DNA from: an uncultured Oscillospiraceae bacterium
GTDB taxonomy: Bacteria; Bacillota; Clostridia; Oscillospirales; Acutalibacteraceae
NCBI GenBank assembly: GCA_900542575.1
Contig: UQOE01000004.1
Span: 74,081 to 138,080, forward strand
Direction: 5' to 3'
Length of the DNA stretch: 64,000 nucleotides
Shown: piece after piece, positions 1-6,533 of the stretch
Position numbering within the stretch: position 1 is the first letter of the stretch
Layout of the letters: each line of letters starts with the position of its first letter
The notes under the pieces: model-generated
The model's input: the letters and a program-made list of their open reading frames with translations, nothing else
The model's database searches: none
What the model was told of the DNA's origin: nothing
Position numbers and translations under genes: made by a program

Positions 1-172
1 CTCTCCGATTTTCTCCCGCCTTACCGGTGAAGATGCTCCGGTCGTCAACATTCCGGAGTGGCTCGAGCGTGACAAGAATGCGCTCAAGGGAACCGTTCTT
101 CGTATGCCCACCCGTGACGATGTAGACTTCGATGTCGCTGAACACCTCATCGTTGAGTACTACTCCAAATAA
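1..172 (+). CDS. rpsD: 30S ribosomal protein S4, C-terminal end (partial)
   Basis: Only the last 56 codons are in the window; the reading frame enters at base 2 and stops with TAA at 170-172. The translation contains IPEWLERDKNALKGTV and ends DVAEHLIVEYYSK, which matches the C-terminus of ribosomal protein S4. S4 binds 16S rRNA early in small-subunit assembly. Position directly before rpoA and rplQ is the conserved end of the alpha operon, which supports the call. The N-terminal two thirds lie outside the window. Confidence 0.95.
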   Translation, partial: SPIFSRLTGEDAPVVNIPEWLERDKNALKGTVLRMPTRDDVDFDVAEHLIVEYYSK

Positions 173-220
173 TTAATGTCACGTAACCCCGACATATTTA
201 AACTTTAAGGAGGGTTTTGA

Positions 221-1171
221 ATGATCGGTATTGAGAAGCCCAATATTGAAGTCTACTGCCCAGATGATGACAATACTTATGGCAAGTTCACTCTGGAACC
301 GCTGGAAAGAGGATTCGGCACGACACTCGGCAACAGCATGCGCCGTGTGCTTCTCTCTTCCCTGCCGGGCTATGCCATCAAATCTGTCAAAATCGACGGC
401 GTTCTTCACGAGTTTTCCACGATTCCGGGCGTCAAAGAAGACGTAACTGAGATCGTTCTGAACCTCAAGAGCGTGATCATCAAGATCAACGGCGATGGAC
501 CGAAGACGGTCTATATCGATGCATCCGGGGAAGGCGAAGTAACTGCCGGTGACATTAAAGGCGACTCCGAGATTGAAATTTTCAACCCTGAACTGCATAT
601 TGCCACCCTTGACAAAGATGCGAAGCTCACGATGGAAATGACGGTTGACAACGGCCGCGGTTATGTTTCTTCCGAGAGAAACAAGCAGGAGCTTGAACCG
701 CCGATCGGTGTCATTGCAATTGATTCTATCTATTCACCTGTAAACAAGGTCAATTTTACTGTAGAGAACACACGTGTCGGTCAGCGGATCGACTATGACA
801 AACTGGTCCTTGAAGTGTGGACAAACGGTACGATCTCTGCAAAAGAGGCGGTATCGCTTGCTGCCAAGATCCTCAACGATCACCTCAAGTTGTTTATCGA
901 CTTGTCTGAGAATGAGTATATGACGGACGTTCTCGTAGAGAAGGATGACGACTCCCGCGAGAAAGCTCTGGAGATGACCATTGAAGAGCTTGATCTGTCT
1001 GTTCGTTCCTTTAACTGCTTAAAGAGAGCAGGCATCAATACAGTAGAGGATTTGACCAACAAATCGGAAGAAGACATGATGAAAGTCCGTAACCTTGGTA
1101 AGAAATCTCTTGACGAAGTCGTTGCGAAACTGGATTCCCTCGGATTCTCTCTCCGTAAAGATGACGAATAA
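221..1171 (+). CDS. rpoA: DNA-directed RNA polymerase subunit alpha
   Basis: This 316-residue protein is the alpha subunit that dimerises to start RNA polymerase assembly and whose C-terminal domain touches UP elements and activators. Family marks are visible: the N-terminal stretch with GNSMRRVLLSSLPGYAI, the dimerisation domain, and a C-terminal domain containing LDLSVRSFNCLKRAGI and the helix-hairpin-helix KSEEDMMKVRNLGKKSL near residues 270-300. Length is normal for Firmicutes. The start ATG follows a strong ribosome site (AAGGAGGG). It lies between rpsD and rplQ with short gaps, as in the standard alpha operon. Confidence 0.98.
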   Translation: MIGIEKPNIEVYCPDDDNTYGKFTLEPLERGFGTTLGNSMRRVLLSSLPGYAIKSVKIDGVLHEFSTIPGVKEDVTEIVLNLKSVIIKINGDGPKTVYIDASGEGEVTAGDIKGDSEIEIFNPELHIATLDKDAKLTMEMTVDNGRGYVSSERNKQELEPPIGVIAIDSIYSPVNKVNFTVENTRVGQRIDYDKLVLEVWTNGTISAKEAVSLAAKILNDHLKLFIDLSENEYMTDVLVEKDDDSREKALEMTIEELDLSVRSFNCLKRAGINTVEDLTNKSEEDMMKVRNLGKKSLDEVVAKLDSLGFSLRKDDE

Positions 1172-1188
1172 CAAAAGGAGTGATTTTC

Positions 1189-1530
1189 ATGCCAGGCACT
1201 AGAAAACTGGGCAGAGCAAGTGATCACCGCAAAGCAATGCTTCGTGCAATGGTTACCTATCTGTTTGAAAATGGCAAGATTGAGACAACGGTCACCCGCG
1301 CCAAGGAAGTCCGCGCTATGGCGGAGAAAATGATCACCATCGCAAAGAAGGGCGATCTCAGCGCAAAGAGACAGGTTCTAGGCTACGTTACCAAAGAGGA
1401 CGTTGTCAAGAAGCTTTTCGATGAAATTGCACCGAAGTATGCGGACGTCAACGGCGGCTACACGCGGATCATCAAGACCGGCCCGCGCCGCGGCGATGCA
1501 GCAGAGATGTGCATCATCGAGCTCGTCTGA
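1189..1530 (+). CDS. rplQ: 50S ribosomal protein L17
   Basis: A 113-residue protein beginning MPGTRKLGRASDHRKAML, the signature N-terminus of L17, a large-subunit protein near the exit tunnel. I chose ATG 1189 over an in-frame ATG at 1180 because the AAAGGAG ribosome site (1174-1180) is correctly spaced for it and the family starts at MPGxRKLGR. It is the last gene of the alpha operon and is followed by an intrinsic terminator. Confidence 0.97.
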   Translation: MPGTRKLGRASDHRKAMLRAMVTYLFENGKIETTVTRAKEVRAMAEKMITIAKKGDLSAKRQVLGYVTKEDVVKKLFDEIAPKYADVNGGYTRIIKTGPRRGDAAEMCIIELV

Positions 1531-1566
1531 TCGATCGGCGAACATTATTATTTCTAAAATCAGAGA

Positions 1567-1607
1567 CACACAGTCTGCGGACAACTCCCGGACTGTGTGC
1601 CTTTTTT
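1567..1607 (+). terminator. intrinsic terminator of the alpha operon
   Basis: CACACAGTC (1567-1575) pairs with GACTGTGTG (1591-1599), followed by CCTTTTTT. It sits 37 bases after the rplQ stop and ends the rpsD-rpoA-rplQ transcript. Confidence 0.9.
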
Positions 1608-1803
1608 GTGCGGTAATGGCATGGTGTCAAAATTATTAAATTATTAACGGAAAAAATAGTAGAATTTCCACAATTTGCGGCAAAATAGAAGAAATGATTT
1701 GAGAATCTACAAGCAGTTGTGGCATTCTGACGAAACGGCCGGACTGCGTTATTTTTTGAACGTGCGTTACGGGAAATTCCCGTGCTTTTCGCAAAAAGTT
1801 TGT

Positions 1804-1843
1804 CACAATATTATTATTGTGCACAATGTGATAATATTAACAA
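1804..1843. promoter_or_regulatory. overlapping palindromes upstream of the hydrogenase operon, including a Rex-like site
   Basis: Three inverted repeats overlap in this AT-rich stretch. CACAAT and ATTGTG are spaced by six bases (1804-1821). ATTGTGCACAAT is a perfect 12-bp palindrome (1816-1827). The 18-mer ATGTGATAATATTAACAA (1826-1843) has one perfect and one partial half site of the clostridial Rex consensus TTGTTAA-N4-TTAACAA. Rex is the NADH/NAD+-sensing repressor that controls many clostridial hydrogenase operons. Assignment to Rex is inference; no rex gene is in the window. The rest of the 408-base gap from 1531 to 1938 holds the rplQ terminator and the promoter below; I see no gene in it. 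Confidence 0.45.
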
Positions 1844-1854
1844 GAAAATTTTTA

Positions 1855-1884
1855 TTAAAATTAACCAGAAAAGTGTTGTATACT
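1855..1884 (+). promoter_or_regulatory. probable promoter of the hydrogenase operon
   Basis: TTAAAA (1855-1860) and TATACT (1879-1884) are separated by 18 bases, about 55 bases before the first gene. The -10 is good and the -35 weak, which fits a regulated promoter next to the palindromes just upstream. Confidence 0.55.
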
Positions 1885-1938
1885 ATAGCTGTACTTTGGG
1901 TGTATATATGGAATTTACACGAATGGAGGTAACAACTT

Positions 1939-2427
1939 ATGGCAACCAAAAACAAAGTTGCGTTTGCCGGCACGAAAGAGCAGGAGAAGGAACTCCGGGA
2001 CTTTATCGAGGCCAACCGGGAGACGCCGGGTGCACTGATGCCCATCCTGCAGAAAGCGCAGGAAATCTACGGGTATCTGCCCATTGAGGTTCAGACCATG
2101 ATTTCCGATGCGACCGGTGAGCCGTTGGAAAAAATCTATGGCATCTCGACCTTCTATGCGCAGTTTGCACTGTATCCGAAGGGTGAAAATCAGATCTCCG
2201 TATGTCTTGGAACCGCATGTTATGTAAAAGGTTCGCAGGCTGTATACGATAAGATCTCCGAAACCCTTGGCATCGATGAGGGCGAATGTACAGAAGATCG
2301 CAAGTTCTCACTGGAATCCTGCCGCTGCGTCGGCGCGTGCGGTCTTGCACCGGTAATGGTCATCAATGATGATGTATACGGACGCATGACGCCGGAACAG
2401 GTAGAAGAAATCCTTGCAAAATATTGA
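1939..2427 (+). CDS. NADH-dependent bifurcating hydrogenase, NuoE/HndA-like 2Fe-2S subunit
   Basis: This 162-residue protein has the thioredoxin-like NuoE fold: an N-terminal helical part (PGALMPILQKAQEIYGYLP) and a 2Fe-2S domain with the four cysteines in C-x4-C (CLGTAC) and C-x3-C (CRCVGAC). In trimeric bifurcating hydrogenases (HydC, HndA) it passes electrons beside the flavin subunit. It is the first gene of a ten-gene operon that later encodes the NuoF-like and HydA subunits, which makes a complex I role unlikely. The ATG follows GGAGGT. The accessory genes between it and its partner subunits are unusual for a structural operon but recur in Clostridia. Confidence 0.9.
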   Translation: MATKNKVAFAGTKEQEKELRDFIEANRETPGALMPILQKAQEIYGYLPIEVQTMISDATGEPLEKIYGISTFYAQFALYPKGENQISVCLGTACYVKGSQAVYDKISETLGIDEGECTEDRKFSLESCRCVGACGLAPVMVINDDVYGRMTPEQVEEILAKY

Positions 2428-2461
2428 GCAGAGGCAAGGTTCAGGAAAGGTGTGAACAGGC

Positions 2462-2818
2462 TTGAAATTACGGGAAGTGAAAGACCTTCTGGAAGCCACA
2501 GTAGAGACCGGAGAAGATCTCCTGGACGCGGAGGTCGGCAATGCATTCGGCAGTGACATGATGAGCGAAGTGCTCGCCTATGTACAGGACCAGGGTGTCC
2601 TGATGACCGGTTTGGTAAACGAGCAGGTCATCCGAACTGCGGCAATGATGAACATGGAATGTGTCGTTATGGTGCGCGGCAAGACGCCGACGCCGAATAT
2701 GATTGCTATTGCGAAGGAAAACGATGTATGTATCCTCCGCACGGACCTCACTCTCTATGAGTCCAGCGGTCGGCTCTATGTCAATGGAATGAATCCGACA
2801 GGTCATCACTATGTCTGA
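2462..2818 (+). CDS. DRTGG-domain protein (first copy)
   Basis: A 118-residue protein starting at TTG, with an AGGAAAGG ribosome site 10-17 bases before it. The sequence (MKLREVKDLLEATVETG, then LLDAEVGNAFGSDMMSEVLAY, then a PxxxIAIAKENDVCILRT end) resembles the DRTGG fold, a small alpha/beta domain found near phosphotransacetylases and beside clostridial hydrogenase genes. No catalytic role is established; a regulatory, ligand-binding one is usually assumed. It overlaps the next gene by eight bases, which suggests coupled translation. A second DRTGG protein is encoded at 4521-4847. Confidence 0.75.
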   Translation: MKLREVKDLLEATVETGEDLLDAEVGNAFGSDMMSEVLAYVQDQGVLMTGLVNEQVIRTAAMMNMECVVMVRGKTPTPNMIAIAKENDVCILRTDLTLYESSGRLYVNGMNPTGHHYV

Positions 2819-3233
2819 GCCTATTAAGCTGGTCTATGAGGTTGACGGCACCAATTTTGCCGCCGCCGGAGACGCCTCCATGCAGCTCAAGAAGGAGCTG
2901 CGGACGCTGGGTTTTCCCAGCAATTTCATTCGCCGCACATCTATCGCCATGTATGAAGGCGAAATCAACATGGTCATACATGCAGGCGGCGGAGAGGCTA
3001 CGGTCCTCATTTACCCGGATCACCTGGAAATTACACTGGCTGACCACGGCCCCGGTATTCCGGACATCGACCTCGCCATGAAAGCGGGTTATTCCACTGC
3101 ACCGGAAGAGGTGCGGAATATCGGATTCGGAGCCGGTATGGGCCTGCCCAATATGAAAAAAAATTCCGACGAAATTGAAATCGACTCCACCGTCGGCGTC
3201 GGAACGACCGTTAGAATGAAAATACTGGTATAA
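2811..3233 (+). CDS. GHKL ATP-binding protein, anti-sigma/serine-kinase-like (first copy)
   Basis: This 140-residue protein is a stand-alone HATPase_c domain. An N-box-like helix (IRRTSIAMYEGEINMVIHA), a G1 box (LADHGPGIPD) and a G2 box (GFGAGMGLPNMKK) are visible, as in RsbW/SpoIIAB-type anti-sigma kinases. It has no sensor or receiver domain. Family members bind a sigma factor or anti-anti-sigma partner and phosphorylate serine. What it does in a hydrogenase operon is unknown; a link with the HydS-like protein encoded next (one base after its stop) is inference. A second HATPase_c protein is encoded at 5588-6148. Confidence 0.8.
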   Translation: MSEPIKLVYEVDGTNFAAAGDASMQLKKELRTLGFPSNFIRRTSIAMYEGEINMVIHAGGGEATVLIYPDHLEITLADHGPGIPDIDLAMKAGYSTAPEEVRNIGFGAGMGLPNMKKNSDEIEIDSTVGVGTTVRMKILV

Positions 3234-3234
3234 C

Positions 3235-4524
3235 ATGGGAAACTATAAACATTCTGTCACACTGGCAGTGGAAAAATGCAAGGGCTGTACAAACTGCCTG
3301 AAGCGCTGTCCCACAGAGGCCATCCGCATCCGCGACGGCCACGCAGTCATCAGTTCTGAGAGCTGCGTCGACTGCGGCGAATGTATCCGCAAATGTCCGT
3401 ATCGGGCAAAGAAAGCGGTCAGCGACCCGCTCTCCATGATGAACGGGTTCAAATATAAAGTGGCTATGCCGGCGCCGGCGTTTTATGGACAGTTTGACCA
3501 CCTGAACAATATCAACTATGTCCTTAAAGCACTGCTGGACATCGGGTTTGACGACGTCTTTGAAGTGGCCAGGGCGGCAGAAATTGTTTCCGGATATTCC
3601 AAGCGGTATATCAAACGAAAAGATGTGCCGAAACCGATCATCAGCTCAGCCTGTCCGGTCATCGCGCGGCTCATCAGTATCCGCTATCCGGACTTTATCG
3701 AAAATGTCATGCCGATGCTTCCGCCGGTGGACATCGCGGCCAAACTGGCCCGCCGCGAGGCGAAGATGAAACACCCGGAGCTCTCCGATGAGGACATCGG
3801 CATCTTCTTTATCGCTCCATGCCCTGCAAAAGTAAGTTACCTCCAGAATGAGGCGGAACAGGGACGGAAACTTGTGGACGGCGTCTTCAGCATGAGTGAA
3901 CTCTACCTGAAGATCGTCACCAAGATGAAGCCCAAAGAAATTCCCCCGCTTCTGTCGAGAACCGGACGCATTGGAATCCGCTGGGCCGGGGCCGGCGGAG
4001 AGGCAAGGGCGCTCTCCAAGCACCGCTTCCTCGCCGCAGATGGCATTGAAAATGTCATAGACGTACTGGAAAACATGGACAACGACACACTGCCGGACCT
4101 TGACTTTATTGAACTCGATGCCTGCAATGGCGGCTGCGTGGGCGGCGTTATGGCTATGGAAAACCCCTATATCGCCAAAGCGCGTCTGCTCCATCTGGAG
4201 AAGGGGCTCCCGCTCTCCGTCAACTGGGACTTCGAGGAGGATGATGTCTCGGACGAAATCCCGGACGGGTTCTTCACAGACGAGGAACTCACCTACACGC
4301 CGCCCGCTGCGCTGGATACCGACATGAAGAAGGCATTTCAGAAGCGCATTGAAATTCAGAAAATTCTGGAGCGGCTTCCGGAGCTGGACTGCGGGTCCTG
4401 CGGTGCACCAACGTGCCGCGCGTTCGCGGAAGACGTGGTCCGAGGGCTTGTGACCGAGGACCAGTGTGTCGTTCAAATGAGAGAAAACCTCAATGAGGAG
4501 CACCGAAAGGAGAACGGGGAATGA
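3235..4524 (+). CDS. HydS-like [FeFe]-hydrogenase-domain protein with extra iron-sulfur domains
   Basis: A 429-residue protein. Its N-terminus carries two [4Fe-4S] motifs (CKGCTNCLKRCP and CVDCGECIRKCP). The middle is an H-cluster domain with group C (sensory) variants of the three loops: SSACPVIARL, IAPCPAKVSY and LDACNGGCVGG. In group C enzymes the proton-relay cysteine of loop 1 is replaced by alanine, exactly as here (SAC), giving slow, sensor-like catalysis. The C-terminus has a CGSCGAPTC iron-sulfur motif. No PAS domain is present, unlike many HydS. Its neighbours are two ATPase-fold and two DRTGG proteins, so a redox or H2 sensor for the operon is the best guess. Start ATG is one base after the previous stop. 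Confidence 0.85.
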   Translation: MGNYKHSVTLAVEKCKGCTNCLKRCPTEAIRIRDGHAVISSESCVDCGECIRKCPYRAKKAVSDPLSMMNGFKYKVAMPAPAFYGQFDHLNNINYVLKALLDIGFDDVFEVARAAEIVSGYSKRYIKRKDVPKPIISSACPVIARLISIRYPDFIENVMPMLPPVDIAAKLARREAKMKHPELSDEDIGIFFIAPCPAKVSYLQNEAEQGRKLVDGVFSMSELYLKIVTKMKPKEIPPLLSRTGRIGIRWAGAGGEARALSKHRFLAADGIENVIDVLENMDNDTLPDLDFIELDACNGGCVGGVMAMENPYIAKARLLHLEKGLPLSVNWDFEEDDVSDEIPDGFFTDEELTYTPPAALDTDMKKAFQKRIEIQKILERLPELDCGSCGAPTCRAFAEDVVRGLVTEDQCVVQMRENLNEEHRKENGE

Positions 4525-4847
4525 CGGTATCAGAGATGGCCGATCGGCTGCACCTGAATGTTCTGGCTATGCCGAATCCCGACCGGGAGGTGGAGAGCGG
4601 CTACGCCGGCGACATGCCCAGCTGGGTTATGGGAAACGCCGAGCAGGGCTGTGCCTGGCTGACCATAATGAACAACCGGAATATTGTCGCAGTTGCGGTT
4701 CTTCTCGACATGTGCTGCATCATTGTGGCAGAGGGGAGCGAAGTACCCGAAGAGGTGGTGGAACTCGCCAACAGCCGGGAGGTCAACCTTCTGAGCTCAA
4801 AGAAAGACGTCTTCACCCTCGCCGGAGAAATCGCTGGCCTGTTATGA
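4521..4847 (+). CDS. DRTGG-domain protein (second copy)
   Basis: A 108-residue small domain protein (MTVSEMADRLHLNVLAMP, then ending REVNLLSSKKDVFTLAGEIAG) that matches the DRTGG family in layout. It overlaps the HydS-like gene by four bases (ATGA) and the PHP gene by four, so all three are probably translated together. Sequence identity to the first DRTGG protein (2462-2818) is low by eye, so this is not a recent duplication. Function unknown; a ligand-binding partner of the sensor-like proteins is inference. Confidence 0.7.
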   Translation: MTVSEMADRLHLNVLAMPNPDREVESGYAGDMPSWVMGNAEQGCAWLTIMNNRNIVAVAVLLDMCCIIVAEGSEVPEEVVELANSREVNLLSSKKDVFTLAGEIAGLL

Positions 4848-5578
4848 GGACCGTAGCGTGTGATCTCCACATGCACTCCTGCCTGTCTCCCTGCGGGGAG
4901 GACACCATGACGCCGGCGACGGCGGCTGGCCTCTCTCGATTAAGCGGTGTAGACGTCGCAGCTCTGACGGACCACAACACGGTCCGCAACGACCCTGCGT
5001 TCGCAGAGGCATGTGAGGCATACGGAATCAGTCCGCTCTGCGGAATGGAACTGACGACGGCCGAGGAAATCCACATGGTCTGTCTGTTTCTGAACTATGA
5101 GGCAGCCGCCTCTTTTGAAAAAGAGGTCTGGAGCAGACGGGTCCATATTAAAAACCGTCCGGAATATTTCGGGCATCAGCTCCGTATGAATGCGGACGAT
5201 GAAGTACTGGGGGAAGAGGACGATCTTCTTCCGAACGCAACCGGCTGGGGCCTGACAGAGGCCTATGAGCTTGTGGAGCGGCACGGCGGCGTCTGTTTTC
5301 CCGCACATGTGGACCGGGACGCCAACGGCATCATCGCAGTACTGGGTACCTTTCCGGCAGATCCGCCGTTCGGCATTGCCGAGTTTCGAGATTTTGGAAA
5401 CATCCCGTCCTATACGGAACAGTATCCGAATCTCCGTGGCCTGTTTTATACGTACGGCTCTGACGCCCACCGCCCGGAAGCCATTCCGGAGCAGGCGGCG
5501 TTTACGATGGAGGTTCCGGACGACGGAACGCCTGCAGAGGCCGTGTTCGAGGTGCTCCGCAGCCATATGAGACGATAG
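4844..5578 (+). CDS. PHP-domain phosphoesterase
   Basis: A 244-residue PHP-superfamily protein. The N-terminal metal motif CDLHMHSCLSPCG (DxHxHS), then TDHNT, CGMELTT, a FPAHVDRD histidine and the late GSDAHRP motif supply the metal-binding residues of a trinuclear PHP phosphoesterase such as those acting on nucleotides or histidinol phosphate. I chose ATG 4844, overlapping the previous stop as ATGA; an upstream open frame exists but runs through the preceding gene. In this operon the substrate could be a signalling nucleotide, which is inference. Such PHP genes recur in clostridial hydrogenase clusters. Confidence 0.8.
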   Translation: MRTVACDLHMHSCLSPCGEDTMTPATAAGLSRLSGVDVAALTDHNTVRNDPAFAEACEAYGISPLCGMELTTAEEIHMVCLFLNYEAAASFEKEVWSRRVHIKNRPEYFGHQLRMNADDEVLGEEDDLLPNATGWGLTEAYELVERHGGVCFPAHVDRDANGIIAVLGTFPADPPFGIAEFRDFGNIPSYTEQYPNLRGLFYTYGSDAHRPEAIPEQAAFTMEVPDDGTPAEAVFEVLRSHMRR

Positions 5579-5587
5579 GAGGCCGCT

Positions 5588-6148
5588 GTGCAGGAACTTT
5601 CCCTCTATATTCTGGATATCACAGAGAACAGTGTGTCCGCCGGCGCCGATCTCATTGAAATCCTCATCGACGAGGACGGCCCCATCATGACCATCCGTAT
5701 CAAGGACAACGGCCGGGGGATGAGCGCCGAGACCGTTCAGAAGCTTGCCGATCCGTTCTACACCACCCGGACCACCCGACCGGTCGGAATGGGTGTTCCG
5801 CTGTTTAAAATGGCGGCGGAAATGACCGGAGGGTCGCTTCAGATTGACTCGGTCGAAGAGCCAGCTGAGGGCCACGGTACGACGGTAACCGCCGTCTTCC
5901 ACACAGACCATATCGACTGTGTGCCGCTCGGAGACATGATCTCCACTCTCATGACCCTCATTCAGGGCAGCCCCAATATCAATTTTATTTTTCACCACGG
6001 CAAAGACGGGAGGTCAGTCGACCTCGATCTCCGGGAAGTCCGCGAACAGCTGGGACCGGAAGTCCCTGTCAGCGAACCGGCCGTCCTCGCCTGGATTCAC
6101 GATTATTTGAAGGAACAATATGACGACCTAAATAAGGAGGAATCATAA
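5588..6148 (+). CDS. GHKL ATP-binding protein (second copy), histidine-kinase-like
   Basis: A 186-residue protein with a GTG start after AGGAGG. The N-box (YILDITENSVSAGA), G1 (IKDNGRGMS), F-box (DPFYTTRTTRPVGMGVPLFK) and G2 (GHGTTVTAVF) resemble the catalytic domain of sensor histidine kinases. There is no dimerisation/phosphoacceptor domain, no sensor and no cognate response regulator nearby. The 60 residues after the ATPase fold have no assignment. It is the second such protein in the operon, placed after the PHP gene and before the electron-transfer subunits. Confidence 0.8.
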   Translation: MQELSLYILDITENSVSAGADLIEILIDEDGPIMTIRIKDNGRGMSAETVQKLADPFYTTRTTRPVGMGVPLFKMAAEMTGGSLQIDSVEEPAEGHGTTVTAVFHTDHIDCVPLGDMISTLMTLIQGSPNINFIFHHGKDGRSVDLDLREVREQLGPEVPVSEPAVLAWIHDYLKEQYDDLNKEES

Positions 6149-6150
6149 GA

Positions 6151-6519
6151 ATGAAAAGCCTGCAGGAGCTTGCAGCTATCCGCGAGCAGACAAAAGCGAA
6201 AATGGCACTTCGTGAGAAGGCAGGACAGATCCGCGTTGTCGTCGGCATGGCGACCTGCGGAATTGCAGCTGGCGCACGGCCAGTCCTGAGCACCTTTGTC
6301 GAAGAAGTCAACAAAGAGGGCCTTCAGGGCAAGGTCAGCGTAGAACAGACCGGCTGCATCGGCATCTGCCAGTATGAGCCCGTCGTCGAGGTCTTCGACG
6401 GAGATCAGAAGACCACCTATGTAAAAATGACCTCCGAAAAAGCGAAACGCGTTGTCGCCGAGCATCTTGAGAAGGGCAACATTGTGAAAGAGTATACCAT
6501 TGGGTATTCCAATGTTTAA
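6151..6519 (+). CDS. (2Fe-2S) ferredoxin-domain protein of bifurcating hydrogenase (HndB-like)
   Basis: A 122-residue protein with a thioredoxin-like 2Fe-2S fold. The cysteines MATCGIAAGA and TGCIGICQYEP give the C-x(n)-C...C-x3-C ligand set. It corresponds to the small HndB/HydD-type subunit encoded just before the flavin subunit in many NAD(P)-linked [FeFe]-hydrogenases, where it probably carries electrons between flavin and the hydrogenase arm. The ATG follows AAGGAGG and the gene is two bases after the previous stop. Confidence 0.85.
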   Translation: MKSLQELAAIREQTKAKMALREKAGQIRVVVGMATCGIAAGARPVLSTFVEEVNKEGLQGKVSVEQTGCIGICQYEPVVEVFDGDQKTTYVKMTSEKAKRVVAEHLEKGNIVKEYTIGYSNV

Positions 6520-6533
6520 ACGGAGGCGCAAAA

